A DNA stretch of 64,000 nucleotides. Origin: DAHUZJ01 sp050743865. Its GTDB lineage: Bacteria; Actinomycetota; Acidimicrobiia; Acidimicrobiales; RAAP-2. Position numbers and translations under genes: made by a program. Within the stretch, counting starts at the first letter, position 1. Each line of letters begins with the position of its first letter. The stretch is taken from positions 10,906 through 74,905 of the forward strand of contig JBOGGE010000002.1 in assembly GCA_050743865.1 (NCBI GenBank), given 5' to 3'. Shown piece after piece: positions 59,822 through 64,000 of the stretch. The notes beneath the pieces are model-generated. The model did no database searches, was not told the origin of the DNA, and saw nothing but the letters and a program-made list of their open reading frames with translations.

Positions 59822-61411
59822 ATGAGCGACCACACCCCCCCCACCGGTGAGCGGCACTGCGACGTCGCCGTCGTCGGCGGGTCGGCCGCCGGGCTGGGCG
59901 CCGCCCTCCAACTCGGGCGCCAGCGGCGGTCGGTGATCGTCGTCGACGCCGGCGAGCCGCGCAACGCCCCCGCCGCCCACATGCACAGCTACCTCGGTCG
60001 TGAATGCCTGCCGCCCTCGGAGCTGACCACCGTCGGTCGTGAGGAAGTCCGCAGCTACGGCGGTGAGGTGCTGGCCGGTTGCGTGAGTCGTGTGACCCAC
60101 ACGGGCGACGGGCACTTTCGCGTCGAGCTCGTCGGCGGGCACTCCATCCTCGCTGGCCGGGTCCTTGCCGCCACCGGTCTGGTGGACAAGCTGCCCGACA
60201 TCGAGGGCCTGGCCCAACACTGGGGGGGCGACGTCATCCACTGCCCGTTCTGCCACGGCTTCGAGGTCCGCGACCGCCGCATCGTCCAGATCGTCACCCA
60301 CCCGACGGGGCTCCACACCGCCGAGTTGTTCTGCCACCTGAGCGCCCAGCTCACCGTGGTCCTCCACGGCCCGGTCGACGTGGACGACGGCGAGCTCGAT
60401 GCCCTGCGAGCCGCCGGCGTGGGCATCGCGCACGGGCCAGTGAGCCACATCGTCACGGGAGCCGACGGCCACCTGGCGGCCGTGGAGCTGGCCGGCGAGG
60501 AGCGCATCGAGGCCGACGCGGTCGTGGTCAGTCCTCGGTTTCAGGTGCGCGCCGAACCATTCCTGTCACTCGGGCTCCGGCCGGCGAGCCACCCGACCGG
60601 GCTCGGAGACTTCCTGGAGACGGACGCGACCGGGGCAACCGCCATACCGGGACTCTACGCAGCCGGCAACGTGACCGATCCCAGCCAGCAGGCAGTACAC
60701 GCCGCCGCCGACGGCAGCCGGGTCGGTGCCATGATCAGCTTCAGCCTCGCCCATGACGACATCCGAGCAGCGGGCCGGCCATCGGCCAACCAGACCGACT
60801 GGGACCATCGCTACGGGAGCGCCCAGATGTGGAGCGGCAACCCGAACGGCACGCTCGTCGACCAGGTCGGCGGCCTGGCGCCGGGCCGCGCCCTCGACGT
60901 CGGTGCCGGCGAAGGCGGCGACGCGCTCTGGCTCGCTGAGCAGGGTTGGCGCGTGACCGCGAGCGACATCTCACAACGCGCCCTGGACCGGATCCACGCC
61001 GAGGCCGAGCGCCGCGGCCAAGGGGTCGAGCTCCAGCACGCGGACGCCAACGCAATCGATGCATTCGAGACCGCGGCGTTCGACCTCGTCTCGGCGCAGT
61101 ACGCATCGATTCCCCGCACTCCCGACGACCGCGGTGTCCACAACCTGCTGAACGCCGTCGCTCCCGGTGGCACGCTGCTCGTCGTGAGCCACGATCTCGA
61201 GCCGATGCGCTCGGCGATCGACACGTCGATCCACAGCCAGCTATTCGACCCGGACGCCTACCTACGCGTCGACGACGTTGCAGCTGCACTCGCGGGCTCA
61301 TCGCCGTGGGAGATCGAAGTTCACGAGAAGCGACCCCGGCCGGCGGGGGCCACCCCTGCTTCGCACCACGTCGACGACGTCGTGCTGCGCGCCCGACGCC
61401 GCGCCAGCTGA
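59822..61411 (+). CDS. Fused thioredoxin-reductase-like flavoprotein and SAM-dependent methyltransferase
   Basis: A 529-residue fusion. Residues about 10-310 are a FAD/NAD(P) oxidoreductase of the thioredoxin reductase family, with VVGGSAAGLGAAL for FAD, the redox pair Cys141-x2-Cys144 (HCPFCHG) and the FAD-closing GLYAAGNVTDPSQQ. Residues about 325-529 are a class I methyltransferase (RALDVGAGEGGDALWLAEQGWRVTASDIS). Such fusions are known in actinobacteria, but substrate is unknown; thiol methylation or detoxification is a guess. ATG 59822 is fixed by the leaderless promoter. It is divergent from its likely XRE-cupin regulator. Confidence 0.9.
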   Translation: MSDHTPPTGERHCDVAVVGGSAAGLGAALQLGRQRRSVIVVDAGEPRNAPAAHMHSYLGRECLPPSELTTVGREEVRSYGGEVLAGCVSRVTHTGDGHFRVELVGGHSILAGRVLAATGLVDKLPDIEGLAQHWGGDVIHCPFCHGFEVRDRRIVQIVTHPTGLHTAELFCHLSAQLTVVLHGPVDVDDGELDALRAAGVGIAHGPVSHIVTGADGHLAAVELAGEERIEADAVVVSPRFQVRAEPFLSLGLRPASHPTGLGDFLETDATGATAIPGLYAAGNVTDPSQQAVHAAADGSRVGAMISFSLAHDDIRAAGRPSANQTDWDHRYGSAQMWSGNPNGTLVDQVGGLAPGRALDVGAGEGGDALWLAEQGWRVTASDISQRALDRIHAEAERRGQGVELQHADANAIDAFETAAFDLVSAQYASIPRTPDDRGVHNLLNAVAPGGTLLVVSHDLEPMRSAIDTSIHSQLFDPDAYLRVDDVAAALAGSSPWEIEVHEKRPRPAGATPASHHVDDVVLRARRRAS

Positions 61412-61589
61412 CAGGGCCCACACCCGCTCCTCAACTTCCCCCCGAACGCCCCGAGCGCGGGCGCACAGGATGGCGGACCCAATCCAACCGCCTCACGCCA
61501 CCGACGGCTTGCTCCGGCGCAGCCCGATCAGGCCGTGCTGCGTCCGAGGTGCTGGCTCACCAGTGACCCGCATCCACCATGGCGGTGGA

Positions 61590-62099
61590 TCATTCCGGTC
61601 CGCTCTGGAACGGCAGCTGCTGGCCCGTCTCCAGCAACGTCTTGAGTCCACTGAGGATCTCGCTCCAGCCGCCACCGGCGCCGCGCGGCTCGCTCTCACC
61701 CCGGAGCACCGCGGCCCACATCGGCGCCCCGGTCACGTCATGGGTGACGGTCAGCTTGGTGACCCCGCCCCGCACGGGCTCGATGTCATAGGTGAGGCGG
61801 GTGAACGCTTCGGCGGCCATCTCCGGCGTCATCGTCATCCGGTAGGTCTGGACCAGCTTGCGAGGTGGGTCGGCTTCGATCACCTCACCGTCGCTGATGA
61901 CTTCGGGGCAGCCGAGCGCCAACATGCCCTCGTTGGCGTGGGCCCGGAAGGCACCGCCTGGGCGCAAGTCGTATTCCACCACGGGGGCGTAGCCGTACTT
62001 CACCGTCCACTCGGGTTTGGTGATCGCATCCCAGATCGCCTCGGGGGTTGCTCTGACATAGACGCGGTACATCTGGACGGTCTCGGCCGTGGTGGTCAT
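61590..62099 (-). CDS. SRPBCC (AHSA1-like) domain protein
   Basis: A 169-residue START/Bet v1-like lipid- or ligand-binding protein. VYVRATPEAIWDAITKPEWTVKYG and the C-terminal GWSEILSGLKTLLETG are typical AHSA1 features. Its ATG overlaps the stop of the ArsR gene (ATGA), and the ArsR-SRPBCC pair is one of the commonest regulator/effector pairs in actinobacteria. The ligand is unknown. Confidence 0.93.
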   Translation of the reverse strand: MTTTAETVQMYRVYVRATPEAIWDAITKPEWTVKYGYAPVVEYDLRPGGAFRAHANEGMLALGCPEVISDGEVIEADPPRKLVQTYRMTMTPEMAAEAFTRLTYDIEPVRGGVTKLTVTHDVTGAPMWAAVLRGESEPRGAGGGWSEILSGLKTLLETGQQLPFQSGPE

Positions 62100-62413
62100 G
62101 TCTCTGCCTCCAACTCAGTCTTGAGGTCGGCGAGCGCCGAAACCTGACGCTCGGTGTACTTGTTGATCCACCGATCGTGGATCAGCTGGATCGGGACCGG
62201 GTTGAGGAAGTGCAGCTTCTCCCGCCCGGACCGGCGGGTGACGACGAGCCCCGCTGCCTCCAACAGGCGCAGATGCTTCATGACCCCGATGCGCGTCATG
62301 TCGACCTGGGCTTCGAGCTCGCTCAACGTACGGCCCTCACGCTCGAAGAGCAGGTCCAGCAGGAAACGACGGGTGGGGTCGGCGAGCGCCTTGAACACAC
62401 GGTTGCCGTCCAC
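62096..62413 (-). CDS. ArsR-family transcriptional regulator
   Basis: A 105-residue winged-helix repressor (VFKALADPTRRFLLDLLFE, VDMTRIGVMKHLRLLEAAGLV, REKLHFLNPVPIQLIHDRW). It lacks the metal-binding cysteines of classical ArsR, as expected for the SRPBCC-linked subgroup. GTG 62413 lies 8 bases after TATGCT. A perfect palindrome fills its promoter spacer, which points to autorepression. Co-translated with the SRPBCC gene. Confidence 0.93.
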   Translation of the reverse strand: MDGNRVFKALADPTRRFLLDLLFEREGRTLSELEAQVDMTRIGVMKHLRLLEAAGLVVTRRSGREKLHFLNPVPIQLIHDRWINKYTERQVSALADLKTELEAET

Positions 62414-62451
62414 ACCCCAACAGCATACGTAACCTGTTAGTTACGTGTCAA
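62414..62451 (-). promoter_or_regulatory. Promoter with embedded operator of the ArsR-SRPBCC unit
   Basis: Minus strand TTGACA (62451-62446), 18 bases, TATGCT (62427-62422), 8 bases, GTG 62413. The spacer is a perfect inverted repeat CGTAAC-N6-GTTACG (62428-62445), so bound repressor would block polymerase. Confidence 0.7.
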
Positions 62452-62626
62452 GCCCGCTCCCGAGCTCTGCTCACGCCATCGGGCCCGACCGCTCCCTGTT
62501 CGTCCGCGCCTGCAGTCCTTTCCAAAGTCCCGAGTCACGTCTCGCGTTGATGTCGGTCGCGGGGTCTCAGGACATCGCCTTCGCCGGCCGCGACCGACGT
62601 CGCCCCCGGTGAATCTGGTTGGTGCC

Positions 62627-63295
62627 TTATCGGGCGGGCCGGACCTTGGCGAACTGCGGGTGTTGGCCGAACCAGGCCGGGATACGCCGGGTCAGTCGCG
62701 TCGGGCCGCGGAGCACAATCCTCCCGTCTACGAGAGCGTCGGCAAAGGCGGCGTCGCCCATCCAGATCTCGGTGAGGGCGCGTAGGTCGGCTTCGAGGAT
62801 CACGTCGACTTCCCATCCGGGGTCGGTAAGGCACAGGTCGACCTCATGGGCGTCGACGACAAGCCAATAGAAGCGCTGCTTGGTGGGAAGCGCGGGGAAA
62901 ATGAACTCGATCGTGGCGCGCTGTTCGCCCAGCCCCCCGGCGATGAGGTTCCGCCGGACATCCCAGAGCAGCAGGCCAGGGTCGAGCTCCTCGGGCCGGA
63001 AGTCGGTGCGGACCCAACGCTGCCCCCATTCGCCAAGACCGAGGACGATCGGCAACAGTTCCCGACCCGCCTCCGTCAAGCGGCAGGAGCTGGCTTCGCG
63101 ATCGATGATCCCGGCTCGCTCGAGCTCCTTGAGTCGCTTGGAGAGGAGCGCCGGTGAGCAAGTGGGTATCCCACGTCGGATCTCGTTGAACCGAGTACTG
63201 CCGACGAGTAGCTCGCGCAGGATGAGCAGCGTCCAACGCTGGCAGATCACTTCGGCTGCCTTGGACACCGGGCAGAACTGGCCGTATCCGTCCAC
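62627..63295 (-). CDS. HxlR-family transcriptional regulator with C-terminal sterol-carrier-like domain
   Basis: A 222-residue regulator. Residues about 8-100 are a HxlR winged helix (CPVSKAAEVICQRWTLLILRELLVG, FNEIRRGIPTCSPALLSKRLKELE) with the N-terminal cysteine common in this family. Residues about 125-215 look like an SCP2-type domain (DPGWEVDVILEADLRALTEIWMGD). GTG 63295 lies 6 bases after TAGAGT. It is divergent from the methyltransferase at 63483 and may regulate it. Confidence 0.92.
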   Translation of the reverse strand: MDGYGQFCPVSKAAEVICQRWTLLILRELLVGSTRFNEIRRGIPTCSPALLSKRLKELERAGIIDREASSCRLTEAGRELLPIVLGLGEWGQRWVRTDFRPEELDPGLLLWDVRRNLIAGGLGEQRATIEFIFPALPTKQRFYWLVVDAHEVDLCLTDPGWEVDVILEADLRALTEIWMGDAAFADALVDGRIVLRGPTRLTRRIPAWFGQHPQFAKVRPAR

Positions 63296-63307
63296 GTCCC
63301 CACTCTA
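63296..63307 (-). promoter_or_regulatory. Leaderless promoter of the HxlR gene
   Basis: TAGAGT (63307-63302 on the minus strand), 6 bases, GTG 63295. Confidence 0.5.
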
Positions 63308-63482
63308 GCGCCGCACTTCATTTTTTGTACTTGTCGCGGTCCTGCCGCCGACCGACAATGGTCCCATTGCGCACTTTCAAGCGAAGCGCCCCGAGGGTGA
63401 AGCTCCCGCATGCACACGGCCATGGCGGCACGTACGTCGGCATCAGAGAGCCCAGCTCGACGGCCGTACAAGGAGAGACGAC

Positions 63483-64000
63483 GTGACTGTGCTCGACGAC
63501 GAACCCGTTGACGGCGACCTCAAGGCCCGACACCGAGCCATGTGGGCGATGGGCGACTACCCGGCGGTGGCCGCCGACGTCATTCCCGACCTTGGATCGG
63601 TGCTGGTCGAGGCGTGCGGCGTCCAGGAAGGCGACACGGTGCTCGACGTGGCCTGCGGATCGGGCAACGCCGCCATCCCGGCCGCACTGCGGGGAGCGCA
63701 GGTCACTGCGTGCGATATCACCCCAGCGCTGCTCGAAGCCGGCCAACGCATCGCGGCGTATCGAGGGGCCGAGCTGGTCTGGCGGGAGGGCGACGCCGAG
63801 ACACTGCCGTTCGCCGACGCCACCTTCGACGTCGTGTTGTCCTGCGTCGGGATCATGTTTGCTCCTCACCACCAGGCAAGTGCCGACGAACTGGTCCGGG
63901 TCTGCCGGCCGGGGGGCAGGATCGGTCTAGTGAACTGGACTGCGGAAGGCTTCGTCGGTCAGATGTTCGCTACCATGAAGCCCTACTCGCCGCCCCCGCC
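63483..64000 (+). CDS. Class I SAM-dependent methyltransferase (3' end outside window)
   Basis: The first 172 codons of a methyltransferase; the frame is still open at the right window edge. GTG 63483 follows AGGAGA (63471-63476). The SAM-binding motif I is VLDVACGSGNAAIPAA, motif II is VTACDITPALLEAG, and motif III-IV follow as DAETLPFADATFDVVLSC and RVCRPGGRIGLVNWT, as in UbiE/menaquinone-type enzymes. The N-terminal KARHRAMWAMGDYPAVA resembles a subgroup often next to HxlR-type regulators. Substrate unknown. Confidence 0.88.
   Translation, partial: MTVLDDEPVDGDLKARHRAMWAMGDYPAVAADVIPDLGSVLVEACGVQEGDTVLDVACGSGNAAIPAALRGAQVTACDITPALLEAGQRIAAYRGAELVWREGDAETLPFADATFDVVLSCVGIMFAPHHQASADELVRVCRPGGRIGLVNWTAEGFVGQMFATMKPYSPPP

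Overview
The window is a GC-rich chromosomal segment from an actinobacterium. Candidate Acidimicrobiia is an inference. It rests on very high GC, frequent GTG starts, a fused MobA-MoaE, F420 genes (cofD, cofE), and the manB/Trm112/SIS-isomerase and DUF5719/GT2 neighbourhoods typical of Actinobacteria. About sixty genes are packed tightly. Starts and stops often overlap by four bases, and many single genes have a TANNNT -10 box 6-9 bases before the start codon, which implies leaderless mRNAs. I saw no tRNA, rRNA, insertion sequence or CRISPR array, and no gene-free stretch longer than 300 bases.

Region 1 (1-9.1 kb): the end of a GAF-GGDEF-EAL cyclic-di-GMP enzyme, then a molybdenum cofactor cluster. 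It holds mogA on the minus strand and DUF6457, fdhD, moaC, mobA-moaE, moaA and moaD on the plus strand, ending in a polytopic membrane protein. FdhD implies that a molybdo- or tungsto-formate dehydrogenase exists elsewhere.

Region 2 (9.3-25.8 kb): a PAS-only protein, a minus-strand two-gene unit (a PadR-YceI fusion regulator plus a small GYxxG membrane protein), and a divergent 17-gene operon for an actinobacterial-type (group 1h-like) high-affinity [NiFe] hydrogenase. The operon order is small subunit, large subunit, NifU-like, DUF5947, DUF6084, a 468-residue unknown, maturation protease, a 34-residue membrane peptide, YceI, hypA, hypC, a second GYxxG protein, hypD, hypF, a SIS-HypC-like fusion, a SIS protein and hypE. 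hypB is absent from the window. The YceI and GYxxG genes occur twice, once in the structural operon and once fused to, or coupled with, the divergent regulator. I regard this as the most interesting system here: a possible isoprenoid/menaquinone-linked sensing and delivery module for atmospheric H2 oxidation.

Region 3 (25.9-41.6 kb): housekeeping and surface genes. They are a TrmH-type rRNA/tRNA methyltransferase, thiolase, PadR regulator with membrane partner, AhpD-like protein divergent from a DUF7405-like protein, BNR-repeat protein, SIS sugar-phosphate isomerase, Trm112, phosphomannomutase, a PTPS-related membrane protein, a CPBP protease and FtsH.

Region 4 (41.6-58.9 kb): envelope polysaccharide and F420 genes. 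They are DUF5719, a GT2/GT-C giant, a GDP-6-deoxy-hexose reductase-like SDR, three coupled GT4 glycosyltransferases, a serine hydrolase, cofD-cofE, a GalE-like epimerase, an NDP-sugar pyrophosphorylase, a membrane-anchored protein and a BTAD regulator.

Region 5 (59-64 kb): small regulator/effector pairs. They are an XRE-cupin regulator divergent from a fused thioredoxin-reductase-like/methyltransferase, an ArsR-SRPBCC pair, a HxlR regulator, and the start of another methyltransferase cut by the window edge.

Short in-frame and intergenic tandem repeats of 8-63 bp recur throughout and are a characteristic of this genome segment.
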